IMG/VR virus record: IMGVR_UViG_3300002231_001523
Coordinates: 3,928 to 30,256 of that record
Direction: 5' to 3' (one strand)
DNA: 26,329 nt
Origin: a virus
Shown in pieces: positions 1 to 6,945 of the stretch. The translations under genes and the position numbers were made by a program. The first letter of the stretch is position 1, and the number at the start of each line of letters is the position of its first letter. A model generated the notes under the pieces. The model was not told where the DNA came from. It saw nothing but the letters and a program-made list of their open reading frames with translations, and ran no database searches.

Positions 1-4
1 AAAA

Positions 5-26
5 TATAGCCCCCGAAGGGGCATAT
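5..26 (-). terminator. Intrinsic terminator with TTCG loop
   Basis: Read on the minus strand, GCCCC, a TTCG tetraloop and GGGGC form a perfect 5 bp GC stem (9-13 with 18-22). It is followed by TATATTTT to the window end. A TTCG loop closed by C-G is exceptionally stable. The run of T is interrupted, so strength is uncertain, but position and shape fit a terminator closing the leftmost transcription unit. Confidence 0.7.
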
Positions 27-35
27 ATTACCAAA

Positions 36-128
36 TTATATAGTATTGGTATCAGCTACAAGAAGCTAGTTGCCCTCCACTATTCCCATGCTTATGGACC
101 ATGGTCTCCAATTCTTTTCTTCTATCAT
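36..128 (-). pseudogene. 30-codon ORF interrupted by an in-frame amber codon
   Basis: An ATG at 126-128 opens a frame of 20 codons (MIEEKNWRPWSISMGIVEGN), then TAG at 66-68, then nine more codons (LLVADTNTI) and TAA at 36-38. The peptide looks protein-like on both sides of the TAG, and a CAG (Gln) to TAG change would explain it. TAG ends other genes here (at 874, 13431, 18643 and 25623), so the codon is not generally reassigned. The ATG lies directly after the T-run of the terminator at 129-153 and has no clear ribosome binding site, which argues against strong expression. An alternative overlapping 16-codon ORF, with GGAG before an ATG near 103, is also possible. I do not recognise a family. 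Confidence 0.35.
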
Positions 129-153
129 AAAAAAAGCAGCTCTTTGAGCTGCT
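129..153 (-). terminator. Strong intrinsic terminator
   Basis: On the minus strand, AGCAGCTC, an AAA loop and GAGCTGCT give a perfect 8 bp stem (135-142 with 146-153), followed directly by seven T (129-135). It lies 26 bases after the stop of the 49-residue gene at 180-329 and would end that transcript. The plus-strand reading has a weaker T-rich tail (TTCTTTATTT), so bidirectional action is possible. Confidence 0.9.
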
Positions 154-179
154 TCTTTATTTAAATATTCTATTTGCTA

Positions 180-329
180 TTAGCTCATAAAATCCTTAAA
201 TAAAGAAGCGTTTCTACCCGGATTAATCATCTCACACTTACTATCTCTGCGATAATCCGCCACCAACGTTCCAGCCCAATCGAGTATCGATTGTATAAAT
301 AAATGCTGTAGTTGCGTTAGTGTTTTCAT
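180..329 (-). CDS. Small hypothetical protein, 49 aa
   Basis: The ATG at 327-329 opens a 49-residue frame beginning MKTLTQLQHLFIQSILDWAG and ending in TAA. It contains a Cys and a basic centre (DYRRDSK) and has no membrane segment. Expression context is the best support: two perfect host-type promoters (367-395 and 451-479) and a late-type GATAAATA lie upstream, and a strong terminator follows. Ribosome binding is weak (AGGA about 12 bases before the ATG). I do not recognise a family. A short protein expressed alone from strong early promoters fits a host-takeover role, but that is inference. Confidence 0.7.
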   Translation of the reverse strand: MKTLTQLQHLFIQSILDWAGTLVADYRRDSKCEMINPGRNASLFKDFMS

Positions 330-366
330 TGAATTTCTTAATTCCTATTAATTAGTTTATGTACGT

Positions 367-395
367 ATTATAACAAATAAAAGTGGTAATGTCAA
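367..395 (-). promoter_or_regulatory. Host-type promoter P1 (TTGACA-17-TATAAT)
   Basis: TTGACA (390-395) and TATAAT (367-372) are perfect, with a 17-base spacer that starts ttaCCAC. Transcription should start near 360, about 30 bases before the 49-residue gene. It is the proximal of two tandem promoters. Confidence 0.9.
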
Positions 396-421
396 CCTTT
401 ATTTAAATTAAATAACACTTT

Positions 422-429
422 TATTTATC
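422..429 (-). promoter_or_regulatory. Late-type promoter motif GATAAATA
   Basis: GATAAATA on the minus strand, between the two host-type promoters and upstream of the 49-residue gene. It matches the motif before 3552, 7499, 8549, 18603 and 21348. The surrounding DNA is very AT-rich, so a chance match is possible. Confidence 0.4.
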
Positions 430-450
430 TCTTTGCTATATTATATGTGT

Positions 451-479
451 ATTATATGATCTTTTTGTGGGTTTGTCAA
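451..479 (-). promoter_or_regulatory. Host-type promoter P2 (TTGACA-17-TATAAT)
   Basis: TTGACA (474-479) and TATAAT (451-456) are perfect, with a 17-base spacer starting aacCCAC. It begins 5 bases after the stop codon of the DUF551 gene. Its transcript would run through P1 to the 49-residue gene, because nothing is coded between 444 and 396. Confidence 0.88.
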
Positions 480-483
480 CCTT

Positions 484-690
484 TTATTCTGTTTCAGGCA
501 TATCTTTCGGTAAATACGACCAATGCGTTATTTCGTTCTTACTATCCCAGCCATTATCGGGCATATCAAAAGGTAACGTATTATCTCTGTAAAACGCAAA
601 AACATAATCCCCGAAGCCACTGTGCCACGCTAGGACAAGATTGTCGTCCGGTGGCAATTTATCTTTGACATTAATCCACTTCGGTTTCAT
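484..690 (-). CDS. DUF551-like small protein, 68 aa
   Basis: A 68-residue protein starting MKPKWINVKDKLPPDD and ending ITHWSYLPKDMPETE. The WINVKDKLP opening and the ITHW..LP close are the two hallmarks of DUF551, a family of short proteins common in phages and prophages with no known function. The frame is open further upstream (to 771), but the ATG at 688-690 is preceded by GGAG with 6-base spacing, and the family begins at about this point, so I chose it. The gene overlaps the end of the gene upstream by 20 bases, which suggests translational coupling within the P3 operon. Confidence 0.8.
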   Translation of the reverse strand: MKPKWINVKDKLPPDDNLVLAWHSGFGDYVFAFYRDNTLPFDMPDNGWDSKNEITHWSYLPKDMPETE

Positions 691-874
691 CACCGTCTCC
701 ACCGTCGGTATATTGTTCCCACTCTCGTCGCAATGCGGCGATGGTTTCTTCCTCGGTGTCGAACGGTCCACGTATCATGTAGGATCGATCGTAGTAGTAC
801 CAGCGACCACCCACCTCCACAACATATTTATGTTCGCTGCGGGGGATCACTCGAATACCATCATAGTTTGCCAC
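671..874 (-). CDS. Small acidic hypothetical protein, 67 aa (GTG start)
   Basis: The start is GTG (872-874), sharing one base with the TAG stop of the membrane-protein gene upstream (TAGTG), so translation is probably coupled. The product has a beta-rich first half (KYVVEVGGRWYYYDRSYMI), a GPFDTEEETIAALRREW helix-like segment, and a very acidic Gly/Asp tail. A short strand-rich domain followed by GPFDT-EE is a style seen in many unannotated phage proteins. No function can be assigned. Confidence 0.75.
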   Translation of the reverse strand: MANYDGIRVIPRSEHKYVVEVGGRWYYYDRSYMIRGPFDTEEETIAALRREWEQYTDGGDGDETEVD

Positions 875-1077
875 TACTTTAAATATCCTTTGATTTGACC
901 ATATCTAAATAGCACGAATGCAGTGATAGCGAATCCTGCCGAGGCAAAAAAACTTCCACCTGTTAAAAAATAAACAGACGCTACGCCTGCACCCGCTAAT
1001 AATGCTAAAAATCTGATAATGCTAAATACTCTTTTATACCCACCATTAGGTACAAATATTCTTTTGAATGTTTCCAC
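874..1077 (-). CDS. Small membrane protein, 67 aa
   Basis: A 67-residue protein with a basic N-terminus (METFKRIFVPNGGYKR), two hydrophobic segments (roughly residues 19-37 and 42-58), and a basic tail ending QIKGYLK. This fits a two-helix inner-membrane hairpin with both ends in the cytoplasm. It is the first gene after promoter P3 and overlaps the next gene by one base. Phage inner-membrane proteins of this size include lysis regulators and superinfection-exclusion proteins; neither is shown here. Confidence 0.8.
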   Translation of the reverse strand: METFKRIFVPNGGYKRVFSIIRFLALLAGAGVASVYFLTGGSFFASAGFAITAFVLFRYGQIKGYLK

Positions 1078-1112
1078 AACTATGCTCCTGTATATTAATT
1101 AGTTATATGTAC

Positions 1113-1141
1113 ATTATACAGGAGTTTTGTGGATTTGTCAA
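1113..1141 (-). promoter_or_regulatory. Host-type promoter P3 (TTGACA-17-TATAAT)
   Basis: Perfect TTGACA (1136-1141) and TATAAT (1113-1118), 17-base spacer starting aatCCAC. It drives the three-gene set 1077-484 (membrane protein, acidic protein, DUF551 protein). Confidence 0.92.
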
Positions 1142-1147
1142 CCTATT

Positions 1148-1519
1148 TTATATATGTATGATTTTTGGAGACTTGTGTGAGCTCTTTTGATTTTGTGGTA
1201 CTGCACGAGGGGGTAATATTGAAGATAAATCCGCTGGTACTCTGGCCTTCATTATTATACAGTTTTGCATATTGTACAACGTATATTCTTCACCGAATTG
1301 ATTTGTCAATGTTAATGTGTTGTTTAGGTCCGGAAAAGGCTTGGCACCGAAGTGTTTATATTTTAGCACAGAATTATACGTAGGATTGCAAGTGACGTTC
1401 CATGTGCCCGGTTTTATCACCACTGTTACTACATCTGCAGGTTTGTTAAGTACCGTATATAGAATCCCCGATAATGTTGTTATTATGGCGATAAACGTGC
1501 CTAGTATAAATTTATTCAT
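1148..1519 (-). CDS. Hypothetical membrane-anchored or exported protein, 123 aa
   Basis: The protein begins MNKFILGTFIAIITTLSGIL, a single hydrophobic helix after a short basic start, which fits a membrane anchor or uncleaved signal. A putative periplasmic domain follows, with strand-like stretches (VVTVVIKPGTWNVTC, TLTLTNQFGEEYTLY), two Cys (about residues 44 and 87) that could pair, and a Pro/Ser/Lys-rich tail. AAGGA 7 bases before the ATG supports the start. It lies 9 bases after the LamG gene, at the end of the virion block, so it is probably expressed with late genes. Family not recognised. Confidence 0.7.
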   Translation of the reverse strand: MNKFILGTFIAIITTLSGILYTVLNKPADVVTVVIKPGTWNVTCNPTYNSVLKYKHFGAKPFPDLNNTLTLTNQFGEEYTLYNMQNCIIMKARVPADLSSILPPRAVPQNQKSSHKSPKIIHI

Positions 1520-1528
1520 AGTTTATCC

Positions 1529-2197
1529 TTACGGTATTAGTGCTGATGAATGCTCATTAAATGTATCTAACATTTCCTGTGATGACAACGCACGATCGAA
1601 TATTTTGAATTCGTCCATTTCACCTTTAAACATAATATGTGGATAATATCCGTATTGATCGTTAACTGATGTACCTGAACTTCTAGTACCTAATGTAGCA
1701 AACATTCCTGTTGTATATCCTATGGTACCAGTATATGTTAATGGACCACTCGATATCGAATTATCAGGTTGTCCATTAATATATAACTGTAAATCAGAAC
1801 CATTGTAAGTAAACCCTACATGTACAGGACTTCCTGTGTTAACAGCTACAGACGACTTTATAAACATTCTATCTACATTACTTGTATTACCTGTTCCTCC
1901 TTCTGCTGTAGCAACAAGAAATCCAGTAGCGTTTAATTGAAATAAATATCCATAATTTATACCATCAACTCTGCGCCAATTTGTAAATATCGATTGTGTT
2001 GCACCACTGAATGATGTATTAATCCAAAGACACACAGTATGGGTTTGTGTTTTTAATTGTGGCGATTCGTCGAATGTTAAAAAATTAGTACCGTCGAATA
2101 CCATTGAGTTTGAACTTAACGTATTACCTTGTATTAGTGCCCCGTTAATTGTTCCATCGTGATTATTTGCTGTTTCATCGTACATTATACCGCTCAT
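1529..2197 (-). CDS. LamG/concanavalin A-like fibre protein, 222 aa
   Basis: A single LamG-like jelly-roll domain. Family features visible are an early NNHDGTINGA segment, a VFDGTNFLTF strand, HTVCLWINT, HVGFTYNGSDLQLYINGQ, and the closing MDEFKIFDRALSSQEM helix. Such domains bind carbohydrate or protein and are frequent in phage tail fibres. The start overlaps the stop of the preceding LamG gene (ATGA), with GGGAGG about 9 bases upstream, so the two are translationally coupled. The usual first strand of the fold is short here, and the domain may be completed by the preceding protein. A receptor-binding or virion decoration role is inferred from domain and context. Confidence 0.85.
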   Translation of the reverse strand: MSGIMYDETANNHDGTINGALIQGNTLSSNSMVFDGTNFLTFDESPQLKTQTHTVCLWINTSFSGATQSIFTNWRRVDGINYGYLFQLNATGFLVATAEGGTGNTSNVDRMFIKSSVAVNTGSPVHVGFTYNGSDLQLYINGQPDNSISSGPLTYTGTIGYTTGMFATLGTRSSGTSVNDQYGYYPHIMFKGEMDEFKIFDRALSSQEMLDTFNEHSSALIP

Positions 2198-3552
2198 GAG
2201 TTTAATACCTCCCCTAATATTTCGTCCGCTGTTAGTACTCTATCCCAATATTTAGGAGAATCTATAGCTATGTTTTGTGCTGTTTCTTGTGCCCTATTTC
2301 TACCAAGTATTGTTGCATTATTAGGATGTTGATGTGGTATGTATCCCGAAGCTCTATAAGACCCTGAAGCCACTGCACCATTTATGTAAGTCTTAGCAAT
2401 TTTAGTAGAGTTATCATACGTTAACGCAATATGCATCCACTGATCTTGTGCTTCGAGTGTGAGCAGGCCATATCCGGCAATTGCCCAAGTGGACCAATCG
2501 CCCATAACAAATGCAATAGTACCTGTTGGAGATACTATTATATAAGTACCCCTGCTAGTACCGTCGTATGCTAACGTTTGTAATATGGCTTGTCCTGTGC
2601 TCGGATCAGCCGCACTCGGAACATCTAATAACGTAACACTATCGGCGTATGGTCCGAGATTTTCTGTACGTTTAACCCACAACATAGTGGTAAATGTTTG
2701 TGCAGTAGTAGGATCAGAGTTTATATATATAGGACTATCAACTGAAGTAGGACAGGTCCATGCAAGTGATCCTGTTCTGCCAGGTGTTGTAGTAACAGCA
2801 TTATTTACAGTAATAATTCTAGGATCTGTTCCTAAGTCGTTTATACCATAATCAGCATCCCACGAGTGTAATGGATTTGCGGGCGTCGATGGTGCAGTAT
2901 ATGTTGAATTATCCATTGTAAGATATGCAATATAATCTGTAGGTCCTGCAACTTGATCTGTTATACCTGTTATATTAGTATAAATCGGTGAAGTATCGCC
3001 TGTAGACTTACGTTGATCAATATAAGATGTTAATGTACCGTCTACAGCTTCGTCGATTAAATTATCAAAAGTATCAGTGTAAGTAATCCTAAATGTAATT
3101 GTCGAATTAAGTATCAGTGCTTCTACTAAATATGTATCTGATGTGTATTGTGATGCTGCGCTAACACCAGTAAATACAGTTTGATACGATGATGTTAAAT
3201 CTGTGTATCCTATTGTTGTGCCTGTACCTGTACCTGTACTAGAAGTATCAGTTTCGGCAAACATGACTGTTCCTATATCGTTTAACAAATCGGTCCATGA
3301 AGTGTTCTGTGCATTTATACTGCCACCTACCCTGTCGCCCGATAATCTAATTTGACCACCATTGGCAAAAAACGTAGATGCTGCTGAACCAGACGCAAAT
3401 CCTACAGTAAATATGTGTTCAACAGGGTCTGTCCATGATATTGTTCTGTTTGCTGTAAGATTAGAACCACCGGAAGTGATCGAATAATTTGCCCCTCCTA
3501 ATATCCTTACAAGGCCTTGCTTTAAATCTAAACCTTTAACACGTATTACCAT
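2194..3552 (-). CDS. Virion fibre protein with C-terminal LamG domain, 452 aa
   Basis: Residues about 1-95 hold an RILGGANYSI...ISWTDPVEHIFTVGF...FFANGGQIRLSGDR...TSWTDLLNDIGTVMF block of a type seen in structural proteins of T4-like marine phages. Residues about 100-215 are Thr/Ser-rich beta sequence, and about 225-452 form a LamG-like domain (MLWVKRTENLGP, WMHIALTYDNS, KTYINGAVASG, closing KYWDRVLTADEIL). It is likely a tail-fibre or baseplate-associated adhesin. It starts at the ATG at 3550-3552 with AGGAG upstream and a late-type promoter motif at 3578-3585. Its last codons contain the ribosome binding site of the next LamG gene. Confidence 0.85.
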   Translation of the reverse strand: MVIRVKGLDLKQGLVRILGGANYSITSGGSNLTANRTISWTDPVEHIFTVGFASGSAASTFFANGGQIRLSGDRVGGSINAQNTSWTDLLNDIGTVMFAETDTSSTGTGTGTTIGYTDLTSSYQTVFTGVSAASQYTSDTYLVEALILNSTITFRITYTDTFDNLIDEAVDGTLTSYIDQRKSTGDTSPIYTNITGITDQVAGPTDYIAYLTMDNSTYTAPSTPANPLHSWDADYGINDLGTDPRIITVNNAVTTTPGRTGSLAWTCPTSVDSPIYINSDPTTAQTFTTMLWVKRTENLGPYADSVTLLDVPSAADPSTGQAILQTLAYDGTSRGTYIIVSPTGTIAFVMGDWSTWAIAGYGLLTLEAQDQWMHIALTYDNSTKIAKTYINGAVASGSYRASGYIPHQHPNNATILGRNRAQETAQNIAIDSPKYWDRVLTADEILGEVLNS

Positions 3553-3577
3553 TGTATACTCCTAATTCTGTTTAATA

Positions 3578-3585
3578 TATTTATC
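3578..3585 (-). promoter_or_regulatory. Late-type promoter motif (TTTAGATAAATATA)
   Basis: GATAAATA within a 14-base core, TTTAGATAAATATA, that recurs exactly upstream of 7499 and 8549. It lies in the intergenic space 26 bases before the start of the 452-residue fibre gene. The shape matches the T4 late promoter TATAAATA except for its first base. Confidence 0.75.
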
Positions 3586-3607
3586 TAAACTTGCTATGTT
3601 TATTATA

Positions 3608-4456
3608 TTATGCCGGAGCATATCCTAATAAAAATGTTTGTTCAATATCCGCAGCTTCGCAGTCGGTGATAGCTTCGTTAAGAACAAATACTGTCGATGC
3701 CTTTCCTGTCCAATACTCCGAAGCAACACCACTACCGCCTATCATAAACGATGATGTTGCTGCTGTTGAATTTCTCCACGTACCTGACCAGCCACTGACG
3801 TCTATTGTGTCTTCAGCTACAGAATCTATTCTAGTATTTAGATCAGTGCCGTTACTCTGTATTAATAGACTGTGCCACTGCCCATCTGCTGCCACACCAC
3901 TCGCCGATAAACTTGGTACAATAATGGCAGATTGCTCAGTGTTGTCACTCTGCAATATGCGGAATTTTAATGCGTTACTGTCCGCAGCATCTGTTTGGAT
4001 TTGCCACTGAGCCTGGTTGAAATCAGTACCCCACTTGCCTACGAGTGTTTTTTGCGTTCCTGATGCTGTTACAGAAAATAAGCAAAATATTGTAAATATG
4101 TTGCCTGTGATACTCCCAGTGGAAGGCGATCCGATCTGATCCTCCACTACAGTATTTGCGGTACCGTCCAAATTGATGCCCCATCGTCCAACAGTGGCCG
4201 GCAGTAATGCTTCGTATCCGACAGTACTGCGATCCTGTGCGTAGGTAATATCTCCATTGTTCCCACCAGCATCATTGGCGTTGGTACCCGGTTGATCCAG
4301 AAGTGGAAAATACCACCCATTGGTGTTGCCTATCATAACGTTCCCCACCGCAGCGAAGATGTTGTAAGGGTAGTCGTAAAAATTACCGTCAACGCTGTAC
4401 TTCCACGATGACATGACGTCCTGTGCAAGGTTGTGGCCATAGTCCGTAGTGAGCAA
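3608..4456 (-). CDS. C-terminal part of the frameshifted multi-LamG fibre gene
   Basis: This open segment encodes the last LamG-like domain of the fibre whose first part lies at 4777-6774. Features are WGINLDGTAN, FTIFCLFSVTASGTQKTLVGKW, GQWHSLLIQSNG, and a closing helix after TGKASTVFVLNEAITDCEAADI. The TTG at 4456 is not a real start. The same frame is open, with fibre-like sequence, back to about 4650, and joins the 5' part once one extra G (plus strand, 4649-4650) and one extra T (4786-4788) are removed. The protein is then 1054 residues. Whether the two insertions are real mutations or assembly errors cannot be told from the sequence. Confidence 0.85.
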   Translation of the reverse strand: MLTTDYGHNLAQDVMSSWKYSVDGNFYDYPYNIFAAVGNVMIGNTNGWYFPLLDQPGTNANDAGGNNGDITYAQDRSTVGYEALLPATVGRWGINLDGTANTVVEDQIGSPSTGSITGNIFTIFCLFSVTASGTQKTLVGKWGTDFNQAQWQIQTDAADSNALKFRILQSDNTEQSAIIVPSLSASGVAADGQWHSLLIQSNGTDLNTRIDSVAEDTIDVSGWSGTWRNSTAATSSFMIGGSGVASEYWTGKASTVFVLNEAITDCEAADIEQTFLLGYAPA

Positions 4457-4776
4457 GCTAGTGTTAGCATCCTTAGCGTACGAATATACTGCCGACCACG
4501 TAAAGTGAGCGATACCTAATTCCCATCCAGTGACAGCATCATTTGCAGATGTTGCTGCACCTGCCGTTATATCGAGATAACGTAATGCACCATCTATAAA
4601 CTGATTGTGTCTGATACCTATGTAAGTACCTGTCGTAATTGCACTATCGGTGTAGTGTTAAAATCTTACTACCATTCATATACAATACTAAATCGTTACC
4701 TACCACACCTGCGACAAATTCGTGTGTTGCGTTTAAATCCGGAGTTCCTAAATAAGCAATACTTGAGATTGTTGTG
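4457..4776 (-). other. Middle segment of the fibre gene, in shifted frames
   Basis: This 320-base stretch has no long ORF of its own but is coding. From 4785 to 4651 one frame reads NGVNTTISSIAYLGTP...ELVLY-like strands ending NGSKILTLH. After the extra base at 4649-4650 another frame reads DSAITTGTYIGIRHNQF and onward into the C-terminal part at 4456. The text is a continuous LamG-type strand pattern (HEFVAGVVGNDLVLYMNG then YIGIRHNQFIDGALRYLDI), so the gap is part of the same gene. Confidence 0.85.
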
Positions 4777-6774
4777 TTAACACCATTTGATTCTTGTTAA
4801 TATGGTTGCTTCGCCTGTGCCACCTGCTCCAATCCTTATATTAAAATAATAAGCAGTTGAAGTCGCATCTGTGTTTCCATCGTGGCGCAAATGTATCGAA
4901 AACCTGTTATCTTGGCCTCCAGGATTAACATTTATCTTAACAAATTGATCAAGCTGGCCGCTGTCGATCCAAGCAACACCTGTGCTAGATGCCCACTGTA
5001 GACCTCCGATACCGTCCAGTTCGCCATCATTGGCAGTTTCCTGTGACCAACCCCCTCCGACTGTATCCGTGTCGGGTGCATGAGCTGACAAATCTGTTCC
5101 AGCTGCCCCGGTGAATGTGTCAAAGACGGCAGTCGTACCCTGTACGATACCTGCTCCAGCGTTGATGCTTTCACTGCCACCACCTATCACCGATGGTGTC
5201 GCATGGCTCGGATTGTCGTAACCGTATTTCCAAACGTACGGAGTATTGCCCAGTGCCGCAAGGTTTCTGTTATACACCACCACGCCATCAATCGCCAATA
5301 ATATACCTGACGTGATTCTTAAATGTACCGTCTGCCAATTATCGGTTTCGAACAGAGCTGAGCCAACGTCTCCAAGCTCGGCGATCACCCACGAATACAC
5401 TGCATCGACCGGTGACGCTACCACACGATAATCCTGCACCGTAAATACTAGCTGATTGGCAGCGTTCAATTCCAATTTAAAATAATTATTCAGTGGATCA
5501 TTCGCCCACTTAGCAACGAGCGTTCTGTCGTTACCGTTCGAAGACTGAACCCCCGATATCAAAAATTCCATATTGTAAAAATCCTGCCACGCCATGTCAA
5601 AATAAGGCGATCCCAATTGGTTATTAGAAAACATCTTCGTCGATGATATTGTTTGTCCGGTACCTCCACCGTAATTTGCCGGCAGTGGTGTTGACCATGT
5701 GTTTGATGCTGTATCTGTCGCACCTGTTAATGTCATGCCTTCGTATGAATGTGTTTCTTCGTCGATTAATGTAGTTCCGTTATTTTGATTAAATGTTAAA
5801 TAATTAACCACCCCCGATCTGTATAATCTTGTTTCGGCGTAGTTTGTAATACTGTGAGGATTATCAACATTCCTAGCATATCTCATCCAATCGGCGAACT
5901 CCCTTTGCTCAGCAGCCGATATTTTACGATTCACCATCGTGTAATTAGTGATGTCCATCCTACCATAGGTAAAGATGCCGGTGGGGTTCTTCATTTGAAA
6001 ATATTGCGTATCGGTGCGCTTGGGGAAGGTTATATCATTATCTGCTGTGGCAGTTGTTAATAACTCTCCAGGCCCAGGATAACCTTCGTATGTGGTAAAT
6101 TCAATACCACCAGCCCCAACACTGTTATCACGTGTTATAACACATACGCTCTCGTCTGTCATGCCCGACACATCAATGCCGCCTGTTGGCGTATGTAATG
6201 TTCCGTTAGTATCCCACCATCGAAATTTAAGGATATCGGCCTCCACATATAACACCCACTCGCCTGTTGTATCGTTATTTTCAAAACATCCTGCAATGCG
6301 GCTCGGGGTGGGCATAGACTGGGTAACTTTAAATCCAAACATGATTGTAAAATCACCAGGCAAACTACCGTACGTACTACCGTGATCTACACCACTCCAA
6401 TCATTGTTACTTTGCCCTGTCATATATGCACCGTAAGGATATCTGTTATTTGGTAATGTTCTTAACCCACCGATATTGGCTAAACTTCTTACATATTTTC
6501 CAGGATTTGCTCTATCATCATATCTTCCTAATGTTGTGTTAGCGTTAGGCAGCGGAGAATTATCATAAAGCCACATAAAAGGATTAATAGTGTTTTCCAT
6601 AAATTCCCAGAATCCTTTGGATGTATTTGTTCCTATCGGATGAGGATTATTTGGGAGCAAAGGACACACCATATAACCTGCTGGTGCTGTCGGTGCTGGT
6701 GGAGGTGTATATGTTGATTTAAATATTATCTCACCACCTAATATTAAATTTCCGCTTGTTATTTTGATTGGCAT
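4777..6774 (-). CDS. Large multi-LamG tail fibre protein, N-terminal 665 aa
   Basis: The N-terminus MPIKITSGNLILGGEIIFKS resembles that of the beta-rich protein at 8549, perhaps a shared docking strand, followed by a Pro-rich linker (residues 23-33). A first LamG-like domain spans about 85-300 (FTIMFGFKVTQ, closing NRKISAAEQREFADWM). A second spans about 315-535 (MEFLISGVQ, WQTVHLRITSGILLAIDGVVV). A third module begins near 555 (DTFTGAAGTDLSAHAPDTD) and runs into the shifted segment. AAGGA 6 bases before the ATG supports the start. The last six codons before the TAA are out of frame: dropping one A from AAA at 4786-4788 continues the protein to 3608. It is likely a host-recognition fibre, judged from domain and position. 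Confidence 0.88.
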   Translation of the reverse strand: MPIKITSGNLILGGEIIFKSTYTPPPAPTAPAGYMVCPLLPNNPHPIGTNTSKGFWEFMENTINPFMWLYDNSPLPNANTTLGRYDDRANPGKYVRSLANIGGLRTLPNNRYPYGAYMTGQSNNDWSGVDHGSTYGSLPGDFTIMFGFKVTQSMPTPSRIAGCFENNDTTGEWVLYVEADILKFRWWDTNGTLHTPTGGIDVSGMTDESVCVITRDNSVGAGGIEFTTYEGYPGPGELLTTATADNDITFPKRTDTQYFQMKNPTGIFTYGRMDITNYTMVNRKISAAEQREFADWMRYARNVDNPHSITNYAETRLYRSGVVNYLTFNQNNGTTLIDEETHSYEGMTLTGATDTASNTWSTPLPANYGGGTGQTISSTKMFSNNQLGSPYFDMAWQDFYNMEFLISGVQSSNGNDRTLVAKWANDPLNNYFKLELNAANQLVFTVQDYRVVASPVDAVYSWVIAELGDVGSALFETDNWQTVHLRITSGILLAIDGVVVYNRNLAALGNTPYVWKYGYDNPSHATPSVIGGGSESINAGAGIVQGTTAVFDTFTGAAGTDLSAHAPDTDTVGGGWSQETANDGELDGIGGLQWASSTGVAWIDSGQLDQFVKINVNPGGQDNRFSIHLRHDGNTDATSTAYYFNIRIGAGGTGEATILTRIKWC

Positions 6775-6783
6775 AATTTTTCC

Positions 6784-6945
6784 TTATTGAACCGGATCGT
6801 TATCCGGGTGGTTTGGGATTAATACTTCTAATTGTGCTATTCTTAATTCTGTTTCGGTGGGTTCTAAATTTATGGTTTCACGCTCCACCGCAAATTCTGC
6901 CTTCTTCGCCACCAATTCTGCCTGTAATTCTGCTAATGTTTTCAT
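6784..6945 (-). CDS. Small coiled-coil hypothetical protein, 53 aa
   Basis: I chose the ATG at 6943-6945 because it overlaps the TGA of the upstream gene (ATGA) and has AGGA upstream. The frame is open to 6990, but that part duplicates coding sequence of the neighbour. The product MKTLAELQAELVAKKAEFAV continues as a charged amphipathic helix (about residues 2-42) and ends in a Pro/Asp-rich tail. It lies directly before the large fibre gene, so a small fibre-assembly or chaperone role is possible but unproven. Confidence 0.7.
   Translation of the reverse strand: MKTLAELQAELVAKKAEFAVERETINLEPTETELRIAQLEVLIPNHPDNDPVQ

Noticed and set aside
4456-4456. TTG at 4456 as an independent start for the last LamG part.
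   Set aside because: Coding sequence of the same kind continues upstream in the same frame to about 4650, and no ribosome binding site precedes the TTG.
6792-6807. Perfect 6 bp hairpin CCGGAT-CGTT-ATCCGG just before the large fibre gene.
   Set aside because: It lies in the coding end of the 53-residue gene and has no T-run; a role in processing is possible but unsupported.
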